The notes under the pieces: model-generated
What the model was told of the DNA's origin: nothing
The model's input: the letters and a program-made list of their open reading frames with translations, nothing else
The model's database searches: none
NCBI RefSeq assembly: GCF_024746815.1
Contig: NZ_CP080525.1
Coordinates: 4,148,501 to 4,212,500 of the forward strand
Length of the DNA stretch: 64,000 bases
Origin: Mesorhizobium sp. AR07
Lineage (GTDB): Bacteria; Pseudomonadota; Alphaproteobacteria; Rhizobiales; Rhizobiaceae
Reading direction: 5' to 3'
Translations under genes and position numbers: made by a program
Shown: positions 34,944-43,825 of the stretch, one piece after another
Layout: every line of letters begins with the position of its first letter
How positions within the stretch are numbered: position 1 is the stretch's first letter

Positions 34944-37931
34944 CTATTCACCGAGCGCGTCTTCGAGCAGGGCGGCGAGCTGGGCAAGGTGCTTCGACAT
35001 CAGTCCGGTCGCCGGCGAGGCGGCCGCCGGGCGGCCGGTGTAGCGCACCCGCTGATGCTTGGCGTCGATATGCGCCAGCACCCATTCCAGATACGGGTCG
35101 ATGAACGACCAGGCGCCCATGTTCTTGGGCTCCTCCTGGCACCACACCATCTCCGCATTGCGGAAGCGCGACAGTTCGGTGATCAGCGCCTTGGCGGGGA
35201 ACGGGTAGAGCTGCTCGACGCGCAGCAAATAGATGTCGTTGATGCCACGCTTCTCGCGCTCCTCGTAGAGGTCGTAATAGACCTTGCCCGAGCACAGCAC
35301 GACGCGGCGGATCTTCGAATCCTTGGTGAGCTTGATCGCCTGGTTGGGCAGCAGCTGGGCATCGTCCCACAAAAGCCGGTGGAACGAGCTTTCGCCGGAG
35401 ATTTCCGGCAGCGTCGACACCGCCCGCTTGTGGCGCAGCAGCGACTTCGGCGTCATCAGGATCAGCGGCTTGCGGAAGTCGCGCTTCAGCTGCCGGCGCA
35501 ATATGTGGAAGTAGTTGGCCGGTGTCGTGCAGTTGGCCACTTGCATGTTGTCTTCGGCGCAAAGCTGCAGGAAGCGTTCGAGCCGGGCCGAGGAATGTTC
35601 CGGACCCTGGCCTTCATAGCCATGCGGCAAGAGACACACGAGGCCCGACATTCTGAGCCATTTGCGCTCGCCCGACGAGATGAACTGGTCGAACACCACC
35701 TGGGCGCCGTTGGCGAAGTCGCCGAACTGCGCTTCCCACAGCGTCAGCGCCTTCGGTTCGGCAAGGCTGTAGCCATATTCGAAGCCCAGCACCGCCTCTT
35801 CCGACAGCATCGAGTTGATGACTTCGTAGCCGGCCTGTGCCGCCGACAGATTGTTGAGCGGGATGTAGCGGGTCTCGTCGCGCTGGTCGTAGAGCACGGA
35901 ATGGCGCTGCGAGAAGGTGCCGCGTTCGGAATCCTGCCCCGACAGGCGGATCGGATTGCCGTCGAGCAGGATGGCGCCGAAGGCCAGCGCCTCGGCGGTC
36001 GACCAGTCGATGCCTTCGCCGGACTCGATCGCCTGACGGCGGTTCTCGAGGAAACGGATGATCGTCTTGTGCGCCTCGAAATCCTTCGGCACCTCGGTCA
36101 GCTTCTTGCCGATTTCCTTCAGCGTCTTGACCGGCACGGCGGTCTTGCCGCGCCGCTGTTCGTCCTGGTTGTCGGCGGTACGCAGGCCCGACCAGGCGCC
36201 GTCCAGCCAGTCGGCCTTGTTGGGCTTGTAGTGCTGGCCGACTTCCCACTCGGATTCCAGATGCGCCCGCCAGTCGGCCTTCAGCTTGTCGAGCTCGGCC
36301 TGGGTGATGTGGCCCTCGGCGATCAGCCGCTCGCCGTAGATCTGCACCGTCGTCTTGTGGGTGCGGATGTTGCGGTACATGATCGGCTGGGTGAAGGCCG
36401 GTTCGTCGCCTTCATTGTGGCCGAAGCGGCGGTAGCAGAACATGTCGACCACAACAGGCTTGTGGAACTTCATGCGGAATTCGATCGCCACCTTGGTGGC
36501 ATGGACCACGGCTTCCGGGTCGTCGCCATTGACGTGGAAGATCGGCGCCTCGATCATCTTGGCGACGTCGGACGGATAGGGCGACGAGCGCGAGAAGCGC
36601 GGATTGGTGGTGAAGCCGATCTGGTTGTTGATGATGAAATGCAGCGTGCCGGCGACGCGGTGGCCGCGCAGTCCCGACAGGCCGAGGATTTCGGCGATCA
36701 CGCCCTGGCCGGCGAAGGCGGCGTCGCCGTGCAGCAGCAGCGGCAGCACCTTGGCGCGCTCTTCCAGCGGCACGATCTCCTCGCGGCTGCGGCCGAACAG
36801 ATAGTCCTGCTTGGCGCGCGCCTTGCCCATCACCACCGGATCGACGATTTCCAGATGCGAGGGATTGGCGGTCAGCGACAGATGCACCTTGTTGCCGTCG
36901 AACTCGCGGTCCGACGAGGCGCCGAGATGGTACTTGACGTCGCCCGAGCCCTCGACCTCGTCGGGTGCGGCCGAACCGCCCTTGAACTCGTGGAAGATGG
37001 CGCGGTGCGGCTTGGCCATCACCTGGGAGAGCACGTTCAGCCGGCCGCGATGCGCCATGCCGAGCACGATCTCCTTCATGCCGAGCTGGCCGCCGCGCTT
37101 GACGATCTGCTCCAGCGCCGGGATCAGCGCTTCGCTGCCATCGAGGCCGAAGCGCTTGGTGCCCTTGTACTTGACGTCGATGAACTGCTCGAAGCCTTCC
37201 GCCTCGACCAGCTTCTGCAGGATCGCCTTCTTGCCGGTGGCGGTGAAGGTGATCTCCTTGTCGGCGCCCTCGATGCGCGCCTGGATCCAGGCCTTTTCCT
37301 CAGGATCGGAAATATGCATGAACTCGACGCCGAGCGTCGAGCAATAGGTGCGCGTCAGGATCTCCAGCATCTGCCGGATGCTGCCGAATTCGAGCCCCAG
37401 CACATTGTCGAGGAAGATCGGCCGGTCGTAATCGGCTGATGTGAAGCCGTAATTCTCCGGCGACAACTCGTTGTAGTCCTCGAGCGGCTTGGCGATGCCG
37501 AGCGGGTCGAGATTGGCGTGCAGATGGCCGCGCATGCGGTAGGCGCGGATCATCATGATGGCGCGCACGGAATCGCGCGTCGCCTGGTGCACATCGGCAT
37601 CGGAAAGAACGATGCCGTTGGTGACCGCTCTGTCCTTGACCTTCTTCTCGATGGTCTTCTCGACGATGCCCCAGTTGCCGTCGAGCGCCGACACCAGTTC
37701 GCCATTGGCTTGCAGCGGCCAGGAGGGCTTCGCCCATGAGGCGCCCTTGGCGTTCTTGCGCACATCGCCGGCGTCGTCCTTCAGCCCGGCGAAGAACTCC
37801 TGCCATTCGGGATTGACCGAGGCTGGATCGTCCTCATAGGCGGCATAGAGCGCGTCGATATAATCTGCGTTGCCGCCATAGAGGAAAGAGGTGAGCGAAA
37901 ATTGGTCGTTGGCCTGATCTTGTCTTGCCAT
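34944..37931 (-). CDS. sucA: 2-oxoglutarate dehydrogenase E1
   Basis: Thiamine diphosphate-dependent E1 (995 aa), decarboxylating 2-oxoglutarate onto the E2 lipoyl group. The N-terminus has the E2-binding FLYGGNADYIDALYAAYEDD. Later marks are GMAHRGRLNVLSQVM, the ThDP site GDAAFAGQGVIAEILGLSGL, RRFGHNEGDEPAFTQP and the C-terminal VWCQEEPKNMGAW. The ATG at 37931 gives the usual length; an upstream in-frame ATG reads through the 7-nt module repeat. Confidence 0.97.
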   Translation of the reverse strand: MARQDQANDQFSLTSFLYGGNADYIDALYAAYEDDPASVNPEWQEFFAGLKDDAGDVRKNAKGASWAKPSWPLQANGELVSALDGNWGIVEKTIEKKVKDRAVTNGIVLSDADVHQATRDSVRAIMMIRAYRMRGHLHANLDPLGIAKPLEDYNELSPENYGFTSADYDRPIFLDNVLGLEFGSIRQMLEILTRTYCSTLGVEFMHISDPEEKAWIQARIEGADKEITFTATGKKAILQKLVEAEGFEQFIDVKYKGTKRFGLDGSEALIPALEQIVKRGGQLGMKEIVLGMAHRGRLNVLSQVMAKPHRAIFHEFKGGSAAPDEVEGSGDVKYHLGASSDREFDGNKVHLSLTANPSHLEIVDPVVMGKARAKQDYLFGRSREEIVPLEERAKVLPLLLHGDAAFAGQGVIAEILGLSGLRGHRVAGTLHFIINNQIGFTTNPRFSRSSPYPSDVAKMIEAPIFHVNGDDPEAVVHATKVAIEFRMKFHKPVVVDMFCYRRFGHNEGDEPAFTQPIMYRNIRTHKTTVQIYGERLIAEGHITQAELDKLKADWRAHLESEWEVGQHYKPNKADWLDGAWSGLRTADNQDEQRRGKTAVPVKTLKEIGKKLTEVPKDFEAHKTIIRFLENRRQAIESGEGIDWSTAEALAFGAILLDGNPIRLSGQDSERGTFSQRHSVLYDQRDETRYIPLNNLSAAQAGYEVINSMLSEEAVLGFEYGYSLAEPKALTLWEAQFGDFANGAQVVFDQFISSGERKWLRMSGLVCLLPHGYEGQGPEHSSARLERFLQLCAEDNMQVANCTTPANYFHILRRQLKRDFRKPLILMTPKSLLRHKRAVSTLPEISGESSFHRLLWDDAQLLPNQAIKLTKDSKIRRVVLCSGKVYYDLYEEREKRGINDIYLLRVEQLYPFPAKALITELSRFRNAEMVWCQEEPKNMGAWSFIDPYLEWVLAHIDAKHQRVRYTGRPAAASPATGLMSKHLAQLAALLEDALGE

Positions 37932-37970
37932 TTTTGTCCGCGGAGCCTGGCTCCGTCTCCTTGTCAGAGC

Positions 37971-38062
37971 GAATAGTGAGTAGCGAATAGCGAGTAGGGA
38001 TTTGCCCAAGTCGCACCGTTACTCTGTTCATCCCTATTCGCTATTCACTACTCGCTACTCAC
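37971..38062. repeat. Inverted array of 7-nt modules between sucD and sucA
   Basis: The left arm (37971-38000) is built from GAATAGT, GAGTAGC and GAATAGC modules ending AGGGA. The right arm (38031-38062) is the inverse, starting TCCCTATTCGCTATTCAC. The arms can fold around a 30-nt loop. It lies immediately after the sucD stop and could stabilise or attenuate the sucCD transcript before sucA. Confidence 0.65.
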
Positions 38063-38965
38063 TTAACCCTTGATCGCCTCGACCAGCGTCGTGCCGAGTC
38101 GGGCCGGCGACGGCGAAACTTTTATCCCGGCCGATTCCATCGCCGCGATCTTGTCCTCGGCGCCGCCCTTGCCGCCGGAGATGACCGCGCCCGCGTGGCC
38201 CATGGTGCGGCCGGCCGGCGCCGTGCGCCCGGCGATGAAGCCGGCCATCGGCTTGCTTCGGCCACGCTTGGCTTCGTCCTTGAGGAACTGCGCGGCGTCT
38301 TCCTCGGCCGAACCGCCGATCTCGCCGATCATGATGATCGACTTGGTCTCGTCATCGGCGAGGAACATCTCGAGCACGTCGATGAATTCGGTGCCCTTGA
38401 CGGGGTCGCCGCCAATCCCGACGGCGGTGGTCTGGCCGAGGCCGACATTGGTGGTCTGGAACACCGCCTCATAGGTAAGCGTTCCCGAGCGCGAAACAAC
38501 GCCGACCGAGCCCTTGCGGAAGATGTTTCCGGGCATGATGCCGATCTTGCATTCGTTGGGGGTGAGCACGCCCGGGCAGTTCGGCCCGATCAGCCGAGAG
38601 GTCGAGCGATCGAGCCTGGCCTTGACCTTGATCATGTCCATCACCGGTATGCCTTCGGTGATACAGATGATCAGCGGGATCTCGGCCTCGATCGCTTCGA
38701 GGATCGCTTCGGCGGCGCCCGCCGGCGGCACATAAACGACGGAGGCGTTGGCGCCGGTCTTTTCCTTGCCCTCGGCGACGGTGGCGAAGATCGGCAGGCT
38801 CTCGCCCTTCGAGCCGGTCCAGGTCTCGCCGCCCTTCTTGGGGTGGATGCCGCCCACCATCTTGGTGCCGTGATAGGCCAGCGCCTGTTCGGTGTGGAAC
38901 GTGCCGGTCTTGCCGGTCAGGCCCTGCACCAGCACCTTGGTGTTCTTGTCGACGAGAATGGACAT
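38063..38965 (-). CDS. sucD: Succinyl-CoA synthetase alpha subunit
   Basis: Alpha subunit (300 aa) carrying the phosphohistidine. CoA-binding fold: LVQGLTGKTGTFHTEQALAY; active histidine in RTMGHAGAVISGGKGGAEDK near residue 250. The ATG at 38965 is the natural start. Normally sucD follows sucC directly; here 1.5 kb of same-strand accessory genes separate them, vapC ending 17 bp before sucD. Confidence 0.96.
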   Translation of the reverse strand: MSILVDKNTKVLVQGLTGKTGTFHTEQALAYHGTKMVGGIHPKKGGETWTGSKGESLPIFATVAEGKEKTGANASVVYVPPAGAAEAILEAIEAEIPLIICITEGIPVMDMIKVKARLDRSTSRLIGPNCPGVLTPNECKIGIMPGNIFRKGSVGVVSRSGTLTYEAVFQTTNVGLGQTTAVGIGGDPVKGTEFIDVLEMFLADDETKSIIMIGEIGGSAEEDAAQFLKDEAKRGRSKPMAGFIAGRTAPAGRTMGHAGAVISGGKGGAEDKIAAMESAGIKVSPSPARLGTTLVEAIKG

Positions 38966-38982
38966 TTTTTTTACCGACCTGA

Positions 38983-39402
38983 TCAATGAGTGCGGAAAGG
39001 GTTGATGGCGACCACGGAGCCATAAGCCTGCCCGTGATTGAGGTCTTCGGTGTAAAGGGTCTTGACGCCAAGTCTCTCGGCGGCGGCGATGATTGCGCCA
39101 TCCCAGTAGGAAATCTGGTAGCGCTGCGCGTTCTCGATGCCGCGCATGACAACCGCGCTGTCCAAATCCTGGCAGGGCTTCATGGAGATCGTGGCGACCC
39201 ATTCAGCCGCCTTCACCGGTGCCAGTGTGACATCGGCTCGTTTGGTTACGTTCACATAGAACTCCTGCAGCACCTGTGCGGAGGTCGAATAGTCTTCCTT
39301 GGCGATCAACTCCACGGCACGCTCGTACTTCGCGCGCTCGGATTTGTGTCCGATCGCGGCATAGACGAGAATGTTCGTGTCGAGGAAGCATTCAGCGATC
39401 AT
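38983..39402 (-). CDS. vapC: PIN-domain ribonuclease toxin (VapC type)
   Basis: A 139-aa PIN nuclease. The acidic residues are visible as FLDTNILVY (Asp near 8), a Glu in QVLQEFYVN, and Asp in SYWDGAIIAAAE and LYTEDLNHG. Such toxins cleave tRNA or rRNA until bound by their antitoxin. Its ATG lies inside vapB (11-bp overlap), the usual coupled layout. It ends 17 bp before sucD. Confidence 0.9.
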   Translation of the reverse strand: MIAECFLDTNILVYAAIGHKSERAKYERAVELIAKEDYSTSAQVLQEFYVNVTKRADVTLAPVKAAEWVATISMKPCQDLDSAVVMRGIENAQRYQISYWDGAIIAAAERLGVKTLYTEDLNHGQAYGSVVAINPFRTH

Positions 39403-39622
39403 AGAGAGCTTCCCGGTTCCACTTCTTGCTGCCCATGTCTCCAGCCGCCTCGCGGGCAAGCCGCAGAAGCGCTTCTCGTGCTTCGTCCTTGGCATGCCGC
39501 TTCGCTGCGACTGCTGCGAAAAACTCCCGCACCATCCCGTTGACGGTGGTTCGCTGTTCAGCGGCTGTCAGCTTGACCTGCTCAAGGATCTCATCCTCGA
39601 CCGCCAGCGTGATGTTCTTCAT
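39392..39622 (-). CDS. vapB: Ribbon-helix-helix type antitoxin (VapB)
   Basis: A 76-aa antitoxin. The N-terminal KNITLAVEDEILEQVKLTAAEQ reads as a ribbon-helix-helix DNA-binding unit. The C-terminal half, rich in Ala, Arg and Lys, would wrap the toxin. AGGAGA lies 6 nt before the ATG at 39622. A perfect palindrome just upstream is the likely autoregulatory operator. Confidence 0.85.
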   Translation of the reverse strand: MKNITLAVEDEILEQVKLTAAEQRTTVNGMVREFFAAVAAKRHAKDEAREALLRLAREAAGDMGSKKWNREALYDR

Positions 39623-39638
39623 GTCTCTTTCTCCTGCA

Positions 39639-39673
39639 AATTCCACACAGTATATGTGTAACTGTGTGGAATT
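39639..39673 (-). promoter_or_regulatory. Perfect 13-bp inverted repeat, candidate VapBC operator
   Basis: AATTCCACACAGT (39639-39651) and ACTGTGTGGAATT (39661-39673) are exact inverses around a 9-bp centre, ATATGTGTA. The site lies 17 bp before vapB, where RHH antitoxins commonly bind to repress their own operon. It is the strongest operator-like dyad in the window. Confidence 0.7.
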
Positions 39674-39682
39674 TACAAAGTC

Positions 39683-40054
39683 CTACAGCCGCTTCAGGTC
39701 AGCGACCGTGAGGTCGCTCTTGGCGTTGCCGGTGTTGAGCGTCGTTGCCGGCTCGAACATCAGCACCACCGGTTCTTTGCTGAGCGAGCGCGGCCGGTGC
39801 TCGACGCCGTGCGGCACGACGATGAAGTCGCCCTCGCCAAGCTCGACCGGACCGTCGCGAAAATCGATGGCAATGCGGCCGCGCAGCACAAGGAAGGCTT
39901 CATCCTCATTGTCATGCGCGTGCCAGTCGAAGACCTCGCCGAATTTGGCGACCTTCGCCTGGCTGTCGTTCACGTCTCCGGCGATATGCGGATCGAAGAC
40001 TTTCTTGATCTTCTGATCCGCCGCTTCGACCAGGTTTATCTTGTGCGGAGGCAC
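39683..40054 (-). CDS. Cupin domain protein
   Basis: A single-domain cupin of 123 aa. Motif 1 is WHAHDNEDEAFLVLRG (His-x-His and Glu as metal ligands), and motif 2 is GDFIVVPHGVEHRP. It is related to mannose-6-phosphate isomerase-like cupins of unknown substrate. The start is a GTG at 40054, with AAGGA about 9 nt upstream. It lies within the accessory block between sucC and sucD. Confidence 0.88.
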   Translation of the reverse strand: MPPHKINLVEAADQKIKKVFDPHIAGDVNDSQAKVAKFGEVFDWHAHDNEDEAFLVLRGRIAIDFRDGPVELGEGDFIVVPHGVEHRPRSLSKEPVVLMFEPATTLNTGNAKSDLTVADLKRL

Positions 40055-40072
40055 AGCTTCATTCCTTCTCCG

Positions 40073-40456
40073 TCAACGGGCATCTGCAGCATGCTGTTCA
40101 TCGATCTCGTCACGCAAGAAACGATCGGGGGTATGTCCGAGAACATTCTCTTTGCCATACATCCAACGCCTCATTTTCATCGCAGGTTCGAGCGGGCTCT
40201 TTCCTGCTCCGACGACAACGTACCATTCACGTCCAGTCTCATCTGACACCTGATAGAGCCAGAAACGCCGCTCATTCTCGGTTCGCTCCGCGACTACGCC
40301 CTGCACTTTGTAATGCATCGGCTTTTCGTCCAGCATCCAATGATAGTGGCACCGCCAAAGGTACTGTTCGATTTCTTCGACCGAAAAGGGGCAGTGGTCA
40401 GGCAACTGATCAAGACTCTGAACCTCTTCTTCCCAGTGGAGGGGGAAGCTAGACAA
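40073..40456 (-). CDS. Hypothetical protein after sucC
   Basis: A 127-aa protein beginning with TTG (MSSFPLHWEEEVQSLDQLP) 12 bp after the sucC stop and in the same reading frame. It is rich in Trp, Tyr and charged residues (WRCHYHWMLDEKPMHYKV, RFWLYQVSDETGREWYVVVG), suggesting a soluble globular protein. The assumed start has a possible GAGGGA site; a shorter start at an internal Met near residue 41 is possible. No family was recognised. Confidence 0.62.
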   Translation of the reverse strand: MSSFPLHWEEEVQSLDQLPDHCPFSVEEIEQYLWRCHYHWMLDEKPMHYKVQGVVAERTENERRFWLYQVSDETGREWYVVVGAGKSPLEPAMKMRRWMYGKENVLGHTPDRFLRDEIDEQHAADAR

Positions 40457-40468
40457 CCTCCTGATCCC

Positions 40469-41662
<1,194 letters not shown>

Positions 41663-41678
41663 CTGGATCGTCTCCGGT

Positions 41679-42647
41679 TCACTTGCTCGCGAGCGGCGGC
41701 GCGATCTTGACGCAGGCCTCGGTCAGGCCCTGCACCGTCGCCACCGAAGCGTCGAACATCTTCTGCTCGCTCTTGTTGAGGTCGATCTCGATGATGCGCT
41801 CGACGCCGCCGGCGCCGATCACCACGGGAACGCCGACATAGGTGTTCTTGACGCCGTACTGGCCGGAAAGGTGCGCCGCACATGGCAGCACACGCTTCTT
41901 GTCCTTGAGATAGGCTTCCGCCATCGAGATCGCCGAGGCGGCCGGCGCATAATAGGCCGAGCCGGTCTTGAGCAGGCCGACGATCTCGGCACCGCCGTCG
42001 CGGGTGCGCTGCACGATCTGGTCAAGCTTTTCCTTCGAGGTCCAGCCCATCTTAATCAGGTCGGGCAGCGGGATGCCGGCGACCGTCGAATAGCGGATCA
42101 TCGGCACCATGGAATCGCCGTGGCCGCCGAGCACGAAGGCGGTGACGTCCTCGACCGAGACCTTGAACTCCTCGGCCAGGAAATAGCGGAAGCGCGAACT
42201 GTCGAGCACGCCGGCCATGCCGACGACATGGCTCTTGGGCAGGCCGGAAAACTTCTGCAGCGCCCAGACCATGGCGTCGAGCGGGTTGGTGATGCAGATG
42301 ACGAATGCCTTCGGCGCGTATTTCTTCAGGCCGGCACCGACCTGTTCCATGACCTTCAGATTGATGCCGAGCAGGTCGTCGCGGCTCATGCCCGGCTTGC
42401 GCGGCACGCCGGCGGTGACGATGCAGACGTCGGCGCCCTCGATGCCGGCATAGTCGTTGACGCCGGTGAGACGGCTGTCGAACCCATCGACCGGCGACGA
42501 CTGCGCGATATCGAGCCCCTTGCCTTGCGGAATGCCCTCGGCGATATCGAACAGCACGACGTCGCCGAGATCCTTGAGGCCGATCATGTGGGCGAGCGTG
42601 CCGCCGATCATGCCAGAGCCGATAAGCGCTATCTTGTTGCGTGCCAT
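41679..42647 (-). CDS. mdh: Malate dehydrogenase
   Basis: NAD-dependent malate dehydrogenase of the lactate-dehydrogenase-like type (322 aa). Motifs: IALIGSGMIGGTLAHMIG, substrate loop TAGVPRKPGMSRDDLL, LDSSRFR and catalytic GHGDSMVPM. The ATG at 42647 begins MARNKIALIG. It is the first gene of the TCA block; the 235 bp upstream should contain its promoter, though no strong hexamers were picked out. Confidence 0.96.
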   Translation of the reverse strand: MARNKIALIGSGMIGGTLAHMIGLKDLGDVVLFDIAEGIPQGKGLDIAQSSPVDGFDSRLTGVNDYAGIEGADVCIVTAGVPRKPGMSRDDLLGINLKVMEQVGAGLKKYAPKAFVICITNPLDAMVWALQKFSGLPKSHVVGMAGVLDSSRFRYFLAEEFKVSVEDVTAFVLGGHGDSMVPMIRYSTVAGIPLPDLIKMGWTSKEKLDQIVQRTRDGGAEIVGLLKTGSAYYAPAASAISMAEAYLKDKKRVLPCAAHLSGQYGVKNTYVGVPVVIGAGGVERIIEIDLNKSEQKMFDASVATVQGLTEACVKIAPPLASK

Positions 42648-42882
42648 GTCAGGATGTTTTCCCTTTGTCAGTGACGGCGCCCAAATCTTTGGTGACTTGG
42701 TTGACGGCGTCGAGGAAGAGGCCGGAATGCTGCGGGGAACCGCGAATTTTCGCCGCACCCAATAGCCCCGGCGCAAGATAAATTCAAACGATTATTTTGA
42801 GCCTAGCATTTTCAATCGGTTAGAGTGATTGGGACTTACGTAAACGTCAAAGTTTATAAGCCGACTTGGGTGAATTTACACA

Positions 42883-42987
42883 ATGAACGTGGAAATCAGA
42901 AGGCTGTTCCCGGGTGATGACGCCCTTGTGATGCGGGCCGCCGAGGATGTGTTCGAGGCCGTAGTAACCTTGTCGGGCCGGCGTTGA
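42883..42987 (+). pseudogene. Truncated GNAT (AAC(3)-I-like) acetyltransferase start
   Basis: A 34-codon frame, MNVEIRRLFPGDDALVMRAA then EDVFE, matches the N-terminus of AAC(3)-I-like GNAT acetyltransferases as recalled for Rhizobiales. After about 25 residues similarity is lost and a stop appears, 5 bp before the end of the convergent tetR-like gene. The remaining 110 or more residues are absent. This looks like a junction where incoming sequence replaced the rest of the gene. Confidence 0.6.
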
Positions 42988-42991
42988 TTGC

Positions 42992-43633
42992 TCAGGCGTA
43001 AGGCGTGCCTGCCATTGCAGCTTTCAGGCCGATGCTTCCCTTGTCGACAACAGCGAGGAAGGCGGCTTTCGCCTGTTCTGTATCCCGGCTCTGTCGGAAG
43101 GTCCGGTGCGCCTGAAGGAAGGCCACGGTCCACATCGCCAACAGCAGGCCGGCCGCCAGCTCGGCGTCGCGATCGGTCGGTTCGCGCCCGGCGCTTTCGC
43201 AAAGGGCCACCGTCAGCACTTGCGCGAGCTCGTCACGTATCGCCCTCGCCCGAGCCTTCAGGGTCTCGCTGCCCTCGATCGTCCTTATCAGGCCTTGCTG
43301 GCTCCGAGCCGAGAATTCGACGACGGGGCTCCGTTCCGCAACCAGCCGATGAGCGAGCCGGCGTAGCGCCTCGATCGGAGCAACGCCGGGGTCGCGTCGC
43401 CGAAGGGCTTCGCGCAGCAGCTCGCGGCCCTCTTCGTCGCGATCGAAGAACATGTCCTCCTTGCGGGGAAAGTGGTTGAACACCGTCATCCGTCCGACGT
43501 CGGCGGCTTCGGCGATCTCGTCCACCGTCACATGATCGAAGCCCCGCTCGGAGAAAAGGCGCGTGGCGGCATCGGAAATGCCCTGCCGCGTGGCGAGGCG
43601 CTTACGGGATCTGCGGTCGGATGGCATCGGCAT
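42992..43633 (-). CDS. TetR/AcrR-family repressor
   Basis: A 213-aa regulator. The N-terminal helix-turn-helix is IAEAADVGRMTVFNHFPRKED (about 40-60), preceded by ISDAATRLFSERGFDHVTVD. The C-terminal ligand domain is not similar to classical TetR of tetracycline plasmids. GGGAGC precedes the ATG at 43633. It is divergent from the TetA-like pump, and two identical palindromes lie between them, so it probably represses both genes. Confidence 0.9.
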   Translation of the reverse strand: MPMPSDRRSRKRLATRQGISDAATRLFSERGFDHVTVDEIAEAADVGRMTVFNHFPRKEDMFFDRDEEGRELLREALRRRDPGVAPIEALRRLAHRLVAERSPVVEFSARSQQGLIRTIEGSETLKARARAIRDELAQVLTVALCESAGREPTDRDAELAAGLLLAMWTVAFLQAHRTFRQSRDTEQAKAAFLAVVDKGSIGLKAAMAGTPYA

Positions 43634-43655
43634 GTGCTCCCGATACCACGCTTTG

Positions 43656-43719
43656 TGTACTGAGTACATATTTGTATTGACACATCGCGGCTGATCGCTC
43701 ACATAGTGTACTAAGTACA
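43656..43719. promoter_or_regulatory. Paired operators between the TetR-like and TetA-like genes
   Basis: Two 13-bp palindromes TGTACTRAGTACA lie at 43656-43668 and 43707-43719, 51 bp apart (about five helical turns). Each is followed by TATT. A TTGACA (43677-43682) between them may be the -35 of the pump promoter, with the second palindrome at or just after the -10 zone. A further half-site AGTACATTA is near 43731. Confidence 0.7.
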
Positions 43720-43825
43720 TATTGGAATGCAGTACATTAAACACTGAAGCGTGAAGGCTCGGTCGGACCGGACCTTCATCCAGCTGACATCTGGTGGCGT
43801 GCGCGTTCCCCTGGAGCCGACAATC

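Noticed and set aside
34023..37439. Open frame of 1138 codons opposite sucA and sucB
   Set aside because: It is the mirror of high-GC coding sequence and gives no recognisable protein; sucA and sucB are certain on the other strand.
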